A stretch of 64,000 nucleotides of DNA from Ophthalmolycus amberensis. Lineage: Eukaryota; Chordata; Actinopteri; Perciformes; Zoarcidae. This document shows, piece after piece, positions 1 through 15,747 of the stretch; position 1 is the first letter of the stretch, and each line of letters begins with the position of its first letter. A program made the position numbers and the translations under genes. The stretch lies in the NCBI GenBank assembly GCA_024529925.1, contig JAFEUB010000771.1:124001-188000 (forward strand), in the 5' to 3' direction. Below the pieces are notes generated by a model, which saw only the letters and a list, made by a program, of their open reading frames with translations, was not told the DNA's origin and made no database searches.

Positions 1-84
1 GAGTCAGTCAGCCAGGCCAGAGCAGAGTTAAGCCCTTGCTCTACTCACATCAAAGGGGACAGGCCATCCACAGCCATCTCCCCC

Positions 85-125
85 AGAGAGAGAGAGAGAG
101 AATGGAGGGGGGGGGGGGGGGGGGG
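85..125. repeat. AG repeat followed by a G19 homopolymer
   Basis: An (AG) run at 85-101 is followed by 19 consecutive G at 107-125. The G run can form a G-quadruplex and is a likely place for length error in the assembly. Confidence 0.95.
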
Positions 126-270
126 AGACAGAGAGGAGGGGAGCTGTTACATATTCTCTTTATCACAGGGAATTTTATGGCCCAGACCTGTGATTCTGAG
201 GAGAGTTTTATGGGCTCACCAAAGATGGGCAGCTTCATTTCAAAAGTAGAGCTGTCTCATCACTTCCAAC

Positions 271-271
<1 letters not shown>

Positions 272-319
<48 letters not shown>
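272..319. repeat. (TG)n microsatellite
   Basis: About 23 uninterrupted TG units followed by two degenerate GTGTGGAGTG-like units. Confidence 0.97.
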
Positions 320-2856
320 AGTGTGTGGAGTGTGTGTTTGTCTGGTTGTGCTTGTGAGTTTCGGCCCATTTGTGCCACCCTTTACTTTCTTTACTTTAAA
401 GGCATATTTTATCATCCTGACAGCTTATTGTTTATCAATCCCGCTTTGTACGAGCTGATTCATGCTCTGCCGCTGCCTTCCAGTCAGACCTGCATTGTTA
501 ATTGAACGCTTCTCCACAAGGGCAGAACAAAAAGCAGTTACTCAATCTGTTTTGGGGGGCAGGTTGTGTTGCAGGTTATTTCTCCTTTCTTTGATGTGAG
601 CTGTGTTATTTTAATGCCAGCCTCCTTGGAAAACACATCAGCACTGTTGAGTTCAGACGCACTCGTGATGTTTTACGGGTAGATGATCAGATGTCAAGCG
701 ATTGCTTTTATAGCCCGACAGAGATATTATCACAGGACTGACGTGGGCGTCGTTACGCGTCATACATAAATGTTGGAGTAAACGCTCCAGTTACGTTGCA
801 TTAGCGAAACATGTTCTCAAGAGATTATTCATACTCGGTTTTAATTACGAGATGGTCTCACTACACAATAAGCCTCTTATCGGACTGTGAACATCAGTTT
901 ATTTCTAAATGAGCCACGGATATCCAAAGCACAAGCATGTGCGTGCCCACAGAGATGTGGGTGAGTGCTCACACAAGCACACACACACACACCACATATA
1001 TATACAGTACCTACAACCATTTATCTTAAGAGTCATTATTATTACTGTTATCTTTATTATTATTATTATTATTATATGTAAAGCCCTGATAACCTTTTTT
1101 CTCAATCAGCCTAGTATGAGTACGTATTTGAGTATTTTCTCTCGTGGTTATCTCACATGACAGATGTCTGTATGTCTTTCTGTTCTGGGTTTTGTCACTT
1201 GGTTTAAAATGGGTGTTGTTGTTTGCTTACATTGCCAGCCACTGTCAATCACATCTGATCAAACAACACCCTCAGATAGCCCAAATGGAGAGTTTGCAAG
1301 CTCTTACTAAATAATAACCAAGAATATTTGCTTCTGAACTTGGATTGTTTCTCATTTAGACATAAATATTTAATAGTACAGAGGAATACCAAGTTTTCAG
1401 GGGCTTTATACATTTTCTGTGGAAACATGACACAGATTGCTTTTATTCTGTTAACAGATCAACAAAGCGTTATTTTTCTTCATTTGCAAAATGTTTACTG
1501 AAATATTCACACAATCTATCTTCAAAGAGACAAGGATGTGCGTTCCTTGTCCTGCAATAGCACACATAAACACATAAACACCCTGTACAGTGACTGTAAT
1601 CATTGTGGTCATAGTGTACTTCTGTGTCTTTCCACTTCAGCTGTGATGAGTCAGTGGCACATGTTGGAATATGCCTCTGAGTAATTTGATTAACACAAGC
1701 TGTGACAATGCACATTGCATCACCAATAACAACTTTCACAGATTAATGACCTTTCGTAGATGAAGTAATGTCACATTGCAGCATTTCCAAAAAGTTTAAA
1801 CGACCAAAAACCTTCATGAAAAGATGTTACTGGAGCTGCCAGTTTGACCAACATTCAACAACTATACAGGGTTGTAAGAGGTAGCGATGCAGATTTCTCC
1901 AATAATAGAAGCATCAACAGGCCGTGCTGTAACATCACGCTGCCACAGCTTGCATATATTGGACAACAGCCGAAAGTGCCAGAACTGTAAAAGTTCCATA
2001 CTATGTATTCACAACACCACAAACTTCTCTGGCATATCGCCATTGCAATATTAAAAAAATGTTATCGCACATCACAGACTTTCCTCATATTGTGCGGGCC
2101 TTATGTGTAAATAGACTATGTATTTACTGAGCTTTGGTATCATCCCCCAGCCACACGTTCTAACCATTCTTTAATTCTTTGCACATTTCTGGATATTTCT
2201 TCCCGTATTATGTCTACATGCCGGGCGTCATGTCTACCTGGGGATAACCTTTTCTTTTCACTAGTAGAGTTAAGCTCAAGACGCGGATGGAGAGCACACA
2301 TGTGTGTGTGTGGGCGTGTGTGCTCTCCATTTGTGTGCTTTTTATTTGTAGGTATTCATGTTATTTTCATGCAAAATTTGTCCAACCAACAAGCATACAA
2401 AAAAGCCCTCAACACGTAGAAACCCTTGAAAAGTATCTTAATTCCGCGGGAAACCCACAGACCATGATAACACCGGAGAGGAGAGCTAATGAGCTCAGAC
2501 TGGGAGGAGTAATACAGTCACATTCCACTGTAGAAACCATGTCATTGATATTTTTAATGACCCATATTGCTTATTACAGTAAACACACTCAAAGAGTTTC
2601 ACCTTTGGTTTCTTGTACAGCTGGTGATGCATAAATAGAGGCCTAGTCTACCGTAGTACTAATTGCCAAGTACTCAGTGTAAGAGCATCGTCATAGTAAA
2701 TATTAAATGGACTGAAGTATTCTCAGGAAAGAGCAGTTAACTCTACTGGTTACTATTTTAGAACAGGCTGGTCCCAAAAAAAGTACCACATTATTTTTAG
2801 TCTTTCAAAATCCACTGCAGATTTTCTGCCTGTCTCAGTCTCTCTCTCACTCACTC
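320..2856. other. Non-coding, no gene seen
   Basis: AT-rich single-copy-looking sequence with an (ATT)n run at 1052-1074 and a short CA run near 978. The stretch 1745-2090 has the texture of a decayed dispersed repeat but I cannot name it. No frame shows a recognisable protein. Confidence 0.6.

Positions 2857-5537
<2,681 letters not shown>

Positions 5538-5575
<38 letters not shown>
5538..5575. repeat. (AC)n microsatellite
   Basis: About 18 AC units followed by a short AG-rich tail. Confidence 0.96.
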
Positions 5576-5576
<1 letters not shown>

Positions 5577-8500
5577 TCAGACACAGAGAGAGAGCGAGAG
5601 GACACAATCTAATACTCCTTTATTGTCCCAATCCACATCTCCTTTCACAGAGCTGCAGGAGGAAGCATTTATGCAAAACAGGCCCAGTGCACTAATATGG
5701 ATATACACAGACAAGTGCATTCACACATATGTTCTCTCCCTCCCAGATATGTGTCCCAGATGAAACGGTGCCAATTAATACAGCAGTGTCACAGGGGATT
5801 TCATTTATATCAATGTATGCAAATTTCAAACTTTGTTGGAAATAAATGCCCTCCCATCAACAAAATAGTTAGCTTTTTCCCCTCGCACAATTTTTGTCAC
5901 ATACACGCACCCGCGCTACAATCAGACACACTCAAGCACACCGGCATGTCAACGCTGACGCACTATGAGAGGTAGCAGCAATAGAAATCTGTCTTAACTG
6001 GGAATGATGAGACAGCTGTGGCGGCACAGCACAGAGCGTAGAGCATTCATGTGTAAGTAGCCTGCATTGACTCAAGGAAATGTGGAGTCTGCAAGGAGTT
6101 AGAATATATACACAGTGCACAGGTGTGTTGTGTGACTTTAAAGAAGACAAATATTCACAAATTTAAAGTTTTTACACTCGGCGGAGAAGGTCTGCGGCAC
6201 CACAACCCTTTCCGAGTTGGAAAACAAACCAATTAAAAGAGAGAGAGAGATGACAGTGTGCAGCGAGTTACAATCAGAGGCAATCTTAGTGTCAGAAATT
6301 TAAATTCAAAATGACAATTTTTCCCCGCTGATGAAAAACTACACTGAAAGTACAAAGCATCAGGGACATCTTCCTGATTTCCAGCTGCAGTCACATTTTA
6401 ATTATCATAATCTCTTGACTGTTTCTCATCAGCTCCTGTTTATCGGCCTGTTTGCATGTTCTGTTTAACTTCATGATTGATATTTAATAACGGAACTCCA
6501 TAAGAGATAATGGCTTTTGCCTGGATTCACTTCATCAGTGAACTTGATAGAAACAGCCACCGTCCCGTAATGTGTTGCACTTGCAGTGCACAGCTCCGTA
6601 CCCTCTGTGACTTGAGAAATGTACCAGGACCCCGTCAGTTGTGGCACCTCTGTACATTTTTCGTACATGGCCGATTCGCACTGTGGAAATCCTCTCTATT
6701 ACTGCTGACAAATGTAACTCGTGTCGAGATTTCCCCCACACCAAAACAGACACAGTGGCTGCAGCCAAACGCTTCTTCTCCTTCATCTTCTCCACCCCCT
6801 GTCAGCTTTCACCTCTGTGACAAACCTCTCCTGTTCTCAAATCTGTGAGATCTCAGCCACCGACCATGCCAGACTGGTGGACGTGAGAGGACGCCTAATA
6901 TAGTCGTGACCTCAACCACCTGAATCACAGCCCCTCTCCCAGCAACCGCGCACAAGAAACTGCAGAGAAAATTGCGAGAAATTGCAAACTCAGTCTGGAT
7001 GTGACTGGCCAAGTCCTTCCATCCCATGCTGTCGCACATAGCCTCAAGCGATCTGCATCTTAAGTAAACACAGACACATTTAGAAAAGCTGTTAAGCATG
7101 TTGTTCCATCACAGCTATAAAAACCTACCTTGTCTAACTTTACACACTTCTACCGATTAGACTAATCTACTTTCAGAGTTAAACGGAGCACACAAACTGA
7201 TCTCATTTGCTTGCCCCGTTTCACACGTTTACTGCTAAAGGAAATCACATGGGCAAAGAGTCAGATGTGCTTGGAATTGGATCGTTGTCGTGGTAAACAC
7301 TCGATCCTTTGAGCCAGGAACTTATTTTTCTTCCACAGCAGACAAAGGGGGCTGCTATATGCTCTGCAGTGGATGGTCGAATTGTGGGAGGTGTTAAGAC
7401 TCTGGCTAAACTTTTTAACAGTGAAGACAGTTCTGCCGAAAAAACACGAAAACATATAGAGCTCATAAATATCTTAACTCTCTGCACTGGTTCTCTAAAG
7501 CTTGAACTGAGGTGACAGGCAATTTCACTTCACTTCAATTCACTCAACTAGATTATAGTAAATGTAAAAGATGTATAATAAGCTCGCCGTGCAGTGTTGA
7601 TACAAGTCAGCTGTCAATTAAAGTGCTGTTGTTGATGCTATCAGCCTGTAAAGTGCAGCTTTTAGTAACACACTGCATTTTTATTATTTCTTAAGTACGT
7701 GGCTTTCTGAGTGGGCTGTAACAGTATTCGGCATTCAAATAATGGGTTTGCAGTTCAGAATGAGGACGGTATGGGTTTCTAGATACAAAAACAATCATAC
7801 TGCAAACATTGTGAAGAAAAGTCTTTGATGTTGATAATGATGATGATGATAGATCGTTCAGCACTCGAGGGTTATGCACAAGGCCAAACCCATCTGAGGG
7901 TTTCAGACAGTTTCCAAATGACCTTTCCATCACACAAAGGAGAGTGTCATCTGCTGGGAAAAATTGAAAGCTATTGAAGCACAAAGCTTACAGTGGCCAA
8001 TGCAATGAAGGCAAATGCAGATCAGGGAAGCTCGACATTTGATGCGACCGGCGTAGAACAAAAGAAGTATCCACTCGACATCACAATGCAGCTGCTGTAC
8101 GGTAGTAATGGTGTTTTATTCCCAGACCAAGCCGTGCATGAGGCAGAGCTTGTCCAGGTCATCAGCACCTTATATCGAACGTCTTATTCAACTCATGCTC
8201 AGACTTGTCCAACATTCATGAGCAAATGTTTCCAGACGCTGAACTTGCAAAGTTATGTTCAAGTTGTGCATCAAAAAACAGCTTCCCTTTCATGTTGTGG
8301 TCTGTCATCTTACTTCAGATGACAGATGACACTCTGCTGTACAAGGTTGTCAAAGAGCGCTGTCGTATCTTTTGAAGAAAGGCTTAAACAAAGTGACACT
8401 GTCTTTTAAGGATAGTTTCACAGTGCTGGAGTGTTAAAGAAGGAACGGTTGTTGAGTTTTACCTGGATTCAGAGCTTGAATATTTATAATAAACCAATGA

Positions 8501-11500
8501 AAACTATTCAACTAACTGGAAGACTCAATGCTCAAATGTACTCAAGCTGTTGCTGCCATTTACTTGCATCTTGAGTTCAAACGCATGCATTTCACAAAGT
8601 CTGTGTCTGTGACATCAGCCTTTTTACTGCAATAATTATTCATTGCATGCAGTCATTACTTCCCAATATAAGAGTTTTCATTGTTTGCGGCGGAGTCTAC
8701 CGATCCCTCACTGCAGCAGGAATTCTCAGGAAACGATGGATGAATTCGGCATTGCTGCTTGTAATTTCATGTCATTGATATCAGCCTCACTGTTTGCCAT
8801 CAACGCTCCTCGCAATCGTTGAGCAAAAATGTGTAATTGTCGGATTTGTTCGTCAGTTGGACATTGTCAGCAAGGTAACCAACTTTACCATGTGGAACAC
8901 CATTCACGCCATGCGTAGCATCAGTCTTTTCAATGATTCGGATTCAAATTATTGCAGTTGCAATCATTTTTGACCAAATATTTCACTGAAACAACGAGTT
9001 TATTTCGCTGCACTGTAAACAGATACTCCACTTTCTCCACTATCCTATTTGTGACAGAGTAGCTGCTCAACAAGTGTCGTAATGTTAAACGCCACTTCCT
9101 GTTATCACGTTAAACACGGGTGTCGCCAAAGAACCCAGGGCTCAAATCTTTATTACAACTTCAAGGCACAACATGTTGCAAATGATGTTACAGATACAAT
9201 TAAAAAGTCGGTGCATGCCATTGCACAGTGAGGTTGCATTACGACTCAAGATGTAGGGCAGTACAGATGAGAGCAACACTTTAACCAGAAACAGCGAGAG
9301 CCCTGAGAGCCACTCAGGCAACTCTTCCCTGATACACCACTAGATGTTTTTGCACACCACTATTTATTTTCAAATTTCCTTCAAAGTTTTGTGTCAACGG
9401 ATGGTTTAAAAATTTAACAGTTGAGGAGCCAGCAGGAATAGATTCACATCCAGAGAAAAATACAACTTGTAAAGCAGAAGATGTCAAAGTGTCCTCATCC
9501 AGGCACCTCATCAGCATCCTACAGTACTGTGGAAAAGGCCACTGCTGCTTGCACATGAGTGGCATGACAGCAGGCCCCCCAAGTGCACATCCCTTTGAGG
9601 CAGAGCCACAGTTTTTTCCTTTGTTGTAGTGCAGCTAAAACATTTCTGAAATTTCAGACAGATGCCCCAGTGGTGGCCTTTTGGTTAAAGGAACTGGAAC
9701 ACTTCGAGAGGGCATCCTATTAACTCAAAAAAATCCACTCAAGTTGGACAACCTTGACAAAACAGTCAAATGAAGCCATAAAAGACAGTCTTTGCATAAA
9801 AGTAAGCTGTATATAGATAGAGCATCGTAAAATCACCAGGATATCCAGCAGAGCTTTAAGCAGATGAAGACAGAGTGCTTCTCCCGGACTGCCACTATCG
9901 CTGAAAAGTTGATTGAGAGCCGCTCTGATGTGTGCTACTGTCAGACACATGAGCTCCATTGATCCTGCGCTCATGATGCAGAATGCCAAACAGTTGGAGA
10001 ACGTCCTATAGATTCTACTTAACCCTGAGGTGTTGATCTGCTTCCCAGCGTGGCGAAATCCTCGCTGAATACAAACCCTTTGTGACAGATGATTACAATG
10101 TACAAAGTACCGTTCCATTTTGGGTTTCCTGCTGAGTTGGATGATTGAACAGTGAAAAATAAGTAGTCTGTACATCCTGATGAGCTTTTGAAATCATGCA
10201 TGCCGCATAATGTTCAAAGTAAAGGTTCATAGCCACCTACACGCTCAGCATTTGCCACACAATAATGTCTTGTGATATCATTTTAATAAGTCTCATCTGA
10301 TACATTTGCATATATTTCCATTATCATCTCTTCTTATAAGGGGTGATTCGTCAACAACTGGTTCAGTCTGATTCAGTTTCTTCAGTGAAACTGGTGCGAT
10401 AATGATTTCTGTGTGAGAGTCATACTTTTACTCTGCAGACAGAGATCACTGTGCTCCAAATGTGAACGCCTAAATCTCTGTCCATAGTCCAACAGTACTT
10501 TGGTACAGCGCACAACACTAGCTGCATGCACCATAAATAGTCCTGAATTAATTATGCATATTCTACTTTCTAAGCAGAACCATAATTACTCATCAACATG
10601 GCAGCAGAATGTTGCCTATGAATCATGTGTGTTTTGTAACTTTGTGTCATATAACAATTGTTTTTTAATAAATGATACACGCTGAAATGTATTGTTTCAT
10701 CTATTTTTAAAGTCCTCCATCACTCAAAAATGTGATTTCGCATGGTGTTACATCACCTGGATGTCTGAGACCACACGGTCCAATCTGCAAATTAAACCAG
10801 CGCGATGTGGAAACTTGAATCCTGCAGTGGACGTACACTGAGAATCAACTTTTCAGTAGGAGTAGTTCAGGATGAGTTCAAGAAGGAGACTTTTTGTGCC
10901 CAGCAGCAACGTTGACGTGAACAATATTTGCATATTCCTAGATGCTGTTGGGGATGGGAGTAGGGGTAGGAAAGGTAGGTAATCACAAGAAACAACAAGG
11001 CAATTGTGGAAAACATATCAGACACAAGTTATCTTTCAAGCAAAGTATTTCCGTGCCTTGAAAAATGTCTGCCAGGATCTTTTAGTATGTGTGCAGTGAG
11101 ATGGAGCCCAAAAATGCTAAATTAAAATCAAAAGATGCTGCAAAGTGTTAACGTGACACTGGACAACACATTCACACTTTCATTAAACAGGTTACGGCTT
11201 TTTGGCACGATGTCATTTTCAACTCACTTAGTATACGATATGAAGAGAAACCTTTCCTTGAGCTACAGACCAAATATCCCAAACGTTTCAATAAAATGTG
11301 AAGCGAGTGTCCTGCATGAGCGTTTACATTATGTGAGTGTAGATTTACGTGTTATCGTCCTTTTTTCCCCCCATTTCAAATTGTCCTCTCTGTAAAAACG
11401 GTCACACATGAAGTCCTCGGGGCATCCATGGGGACTGAGTTGGCTCAGCAGTTTCACCATGCACCATTGACGTCCTGGTTTCATGTCTGTGACATTTGTC

Positions 11501-11984
11501 TCACGTCAACACCAAGCCCCCTTTTGTTGTCTCACTCTACAGTAGCCTGTCAAAAAAAGAAAAGAAAGGCCACAAGTAATCTGCAAAAATGTTTCATATG
11601 CACCAAAAACCTTTACACGGTTACCACATGGGACTTTCTAAATGAGCTTCTCCAACCACTGTGCCCCCAACAAGGTACTGCAGTCCTTTCTCTTGTTCTC
11701 TCTATTACTGTCATGCTCTACAAGAACACTGCATTTAGTACTGTCAATGCTGCTGTAAGCGCTGACCTTTTTAAGTCTATTTCCATCCCGTGGATCTGTA
11801 GTGGTTAGTGTGCACGCCTCGTGAAGCAGACTCTCTATTCCCCAATAACTCAAACAAACCACTCATGTCAACTCATGGTTGTGTTTACTCTGCACTTTAT
11901 AATCTCTGGACCAAAATAGTTGGACATTACAAGTGATTTATGTTCACTTCGGCTTATTTAGATTCATCGAGATGTATCTATTGC
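5576..11984. other. Non-coding; possible regulatory patch at 6370-6540
   Basis: No exon can be supported. The 151-codon reverse frame ending at 9720 and the 109-codon forward frame at 7993 lack recognisable domains and have no splice or expression evidence. An AT-rich stretch at 6370-6540 is dense in homeodomain-type motifs. A tRNA-like A-box resembling a SINE head occurs near 11798-11822. Confidence 0.55.
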
Positions 11985-12265
11985 TAAAAATGACAGAATA
12001 TGAATACAACAATTTTAATAAACCAGTTAATAGTTCACTTAATTCATTTTCTGGTTCCACAAATGTGGGGATTTTCTATATATTTGAGTTTGGTCCTGTT
12101 GCTTTGAAGATGTGGGACTCTGGGAACCTATAATGGGTATTTTTAGCATTGCTCTATAGCAATAAGCTCAAATCACTATTATGCCAATGAGAGACTCATG
12201 CAATGCTATTTACTATTTTCTGACATTTCATCGACTAATTGAATTAATCTATGAATCTAAATGAT
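11985..12265. mobile_element. Decayed hAT-like MITE / dispersed teleost repeat
   Basis: Motifs in the order 'ctgggaa..ataatgggtatttt', 'ctattttctgacatttca' and 'cgactaattgaattaatc' match, with many changes, a repeat common in fish genomes whose end reads about ...gattaatcgataatgaaaataatcg...gcagccc. The terminal part is lost here. The family call is from memory. Confidence 0.5.
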
Positions 12266-13256
12266 CAAGAGAGAACTTTATCATCAACTGCACCCCTTGT
12301 TTAGACAATGCACAACTTGATCACTTTTCCTGCTGTGATTATAGTCTCGGCTCTGTTTTTCCTATGTGCATCTTTCTATCACACACTTACAATTACAGCC
12401 TCTCCCGCTTCTGTTTATGTGACAGTGCCTCTGTTTACATGAACACCGCACCTCTTTGACACCGTTCGTGGCGTCTTTCCGTTTTATCTTTCCCTCCCAT
12501 CATCTTTTTGCTCTCTGCTTTACTCCTATCCTGCTATTATATCCGTCTCACTGTTGCCCCTCAGCTCTTAGCACTCAGGTAGACTCATTATATTTCAAGC
12601 CCAGCTGGTAATTAGTGGTATTTTAACAAGCTTGTGAATTGCTCCCAGTCCCACTCCTCTTAACCTCTCCTTTTCTCTCACCGGCTCACCCCCCCCCCCC
12701 TTCTTCAGCTTCACTATCTTTCTCTTGTCCCGGTCTATCTTTCGAATCCCAATTTCACATTACAGCTGAAATCAGACAAACACCCCAGATGGAGTGGCTG
12801 AGCCTCAGCACTCTGCATTCTCTTCTGATTGTGCGATTGGCATGCTACCTTTGTGCGTCTGCAATTAAAAACAGAGTAGGGAGTTTTCATCACATCCCCA
12901 GTATCACATCATGTCACATTTCCGTTTGCCTCGTCTGAGCCACTCAACACTGTTTATTTGTCCACCTTTCTTTTCCGATCAGATCGGATCTAATCGCCAC
13001 GCACTGTTCTAGTATTTGGCTCATCATCATGTCTCCCCTGACTAATTTCGTCCTCCCCGCCTCACCGTGGCTCCTCCATCCTTCTGCTTGCTATGCTGCT
13101 CACACCGACCTGTCTAATTACAGTGAAAAAAGAAAAAAAAAGGAGACGGAACAAGAAAGAAGAAGACACATCCCTCTCGCCAACCCTCCAAGCCTCCTTT
13201 CTCTTGTTTTCCCCGTTCTTTCTTTCATTTTCTTTTTCCTCTCAACCTCTCGTCTT
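12266..13256. other. Non-coding, pyrimidine-rich
   Basis: Pyrimidine-rich on the + strand, with a C-run near 12690. A 'cagctggtaattagtgg' motif lies near 12602. No coding sequence recognised. Confidence 0.55.
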
Positions 13257-13386
13257 CACACACACACACACACACACAGTCCAGATGGGCGAGGAAGCTG
13301 TAGACGTGAGCTGTTGTCATCAGCAGATTTGAGTAACTGCATGTTAAAAAAAGACAGAAAGGAAAACCAGTGATGGGAGCATTGCT

Positions 13387-13427
<41 letters not shown>

Positions 13428-13577
13428 GTGTGTGTGTGTGTGTGCAAGTGTTGTTCTGACACAAGTCACCTCCCCTTTATAACGTCAGGTAAACTGACAA
13501 CTTAGAAAATACAGCAAAATGATTTGAAAGATATATACAAATTCAATCTCACCTCCTCTCTCTCTCTCTCTCTCTCG

Positions 13578-13636
<59 letters not shown>
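13257..13636. repeat. Microsatellite cluster: (CA)n, (TG)n, (TC)n(AC)n
   Basis: Three arrays lie within 380 bp: CA at 13257-13278, TG at 13389-13444 with one interruption, and TC passing into AC at 13556-13636. Intervening sequence is unremarkable. Confidence 0.95.
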
Positions 13637-14516
13637 TCACACCTACTGAAGTGTCCTTGAGCAACACACTGTATATCTCTGAGCTCGAGGGATCCTGTTC
13701 AGTTCTCCACTCTGACATTTCTGTGCAGAGAGAAATATTGAAAAGTATAGAGTTTCCCTGCAGGAATGAATACACTTTCACTCTTAACTGCACAACAACA
13801 AGAGTTACTGACGCTCCACTGTTAGCTGTGTTTGATGACAGATCCAGATGTCTGTCAAGCAATGCTGTTGTTGCCTCCTGAAGTTAACAGACGGAGTCTG
13901 AGCAGCTCGATTGGCTTGGCCTTTGTCTCACATGGGAGACTTCGATTCATTTAGGCGGCTTGGCCAGGGCTGGTTGCCATGCCAATTGGTGATCAAATCA
14001 CACCGGTGCTTTTATAACCTCTGTTCTTTTCATTGCTGCCGATACGCTACATTTAGCCCAACAGGCGGCGGTTATTGTGTCTCTCGGCCTCTATTTGCAA
14101 TGAACAGAGACCATGTTCTCCTTGTAACGCATTATGTTCACCTGGATGAATACTGTAAATGAAACAGAGGGAAGAGGCGAGATGAAAACAAATGATTTTT
14201 CTCCCCCTAAACCAAAGATGAGATCATTGATGAGCTGATTGTGGGCTCATTATTTTTGCATTTTCTTTTTCAAAACAAATTATCGGTGGGTAAATTGGAT
14301 AGGAGTTTAACTGTTTAGTTGAGTGTATTGTTGTTAATGAGGCATTCTGGCGCACAATCAGCAACTTATTTGCCTATTCTTATCATTTCTGTCTTTGTGT
14401 TGTGAGCAATTTACTGTTAACAGTGTACAGTGAACAGTGTCTTATTGCAGCAGAATACACAACAACTATTTGGATTATTGGGCAATCCATACAATCCAAG
14501 TAAAAAACAGTTTAAA
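13637..14516. other. Non-coding; candidate regulatory element at 13890-14290
   Basis: No gene seen. The middle part has unusually high complexity, few repeats and clustered factor-like motifs, including an NF1-like half-site cluster around 13962-13988. It resembles a conserved non-coding element, but conservation cannot be tested here. Confidence 0.4.
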
Positions 14517-14765
14517 GGAATAGTTGAACATTTTGGATTTTACGACGATCTATTGGATCTATTACGACAGTTCACTGATCCGGCTATGGTGCAGGTGGCG
14601 AGATAGAGGACAGGTTGGGGAGGACAGGTTTTGTTTTTTGCCGTCTGTACAGACACAACGGTAGAATACTATGTTCTGACTCTAGATCCTTCCTTCATGA
14701 ATTACATAAATATCAATCTTCTCATCCAACAGAAAGAAAGCAAATACACCAAAATGTTTAGTTAC
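14517..14765. mobile_element. Rearranged copies of a dispersed teleost repeat, ends in opposite orientation
   Basis: The + strand has 'aaaggaatagttgaacattt' at about 14516-14535. The reverse strand of about 14690-14760 reads 'aacattttggtgtatttgct' and then 'ggatgagaagattgatat'. Both resemble the start of a common fish repeat (...ggaatagttcaacattttgggaaatacg). So two partial copies face each other about 150 bp apart. Family recognition is from memory. Confidence 0.5.
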
Positions 14766-14985
14766 ATCTTTAAACTAAAGTAATAAACTACCAGCTTCCG
14801 CATAGGTGTCAAATAAAGGTTGTCATTTCCCAAAATGTTGACCATCATGCATTTTTTTCAAATTTTTTGTTGTAATTATGGTTTAGGCTGTCTTTGGCAT
14901 TACTATCATTACTGGTGACAGGTAGCACTGATACAGTATATGTGTATATATGCTTGTTTGGGGATAACAGTAGGATGGCAGAAGT

Positions 14986-15530
<545 letters not shown>

Positions 15531-15693
15531 TTTTCTTTTTTTTAAATGCTTTTTTTCCCCTCACACAAGTGAGTTTACGATTAAACAGAGGGTGTATTTG
15601 ATCGATTTCCGTAACGCAGAGAAAAATTCCTCACAAAGCGAATCAAAAAGAAAACTGAACCTTTGATATTCTGAACCCGGACAATGAGTCTGC

Positions 15694-15696
<3 letters not shown>

Positions 15697-15745
<49 letters not shown>
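15697..15745. repeat. (TA)n microsatellite
   Basis: About 24 perfect TA units. Confidence 0.97.

Positions 15746-15747
<2 letters not shown>

Noticed and set aside
7993..8322. 109-codon forward frame
   Set aside because: No recognisable family and no supporting signals. The start is an ordinary ATG in AT-rich DNA.
9720..10175. 151-codon reverse frame, not low-complexity
   Set aside because: No recognisable domain, no splice or promoter support, and length within chance for 64 kb. It would need RNA evidence.
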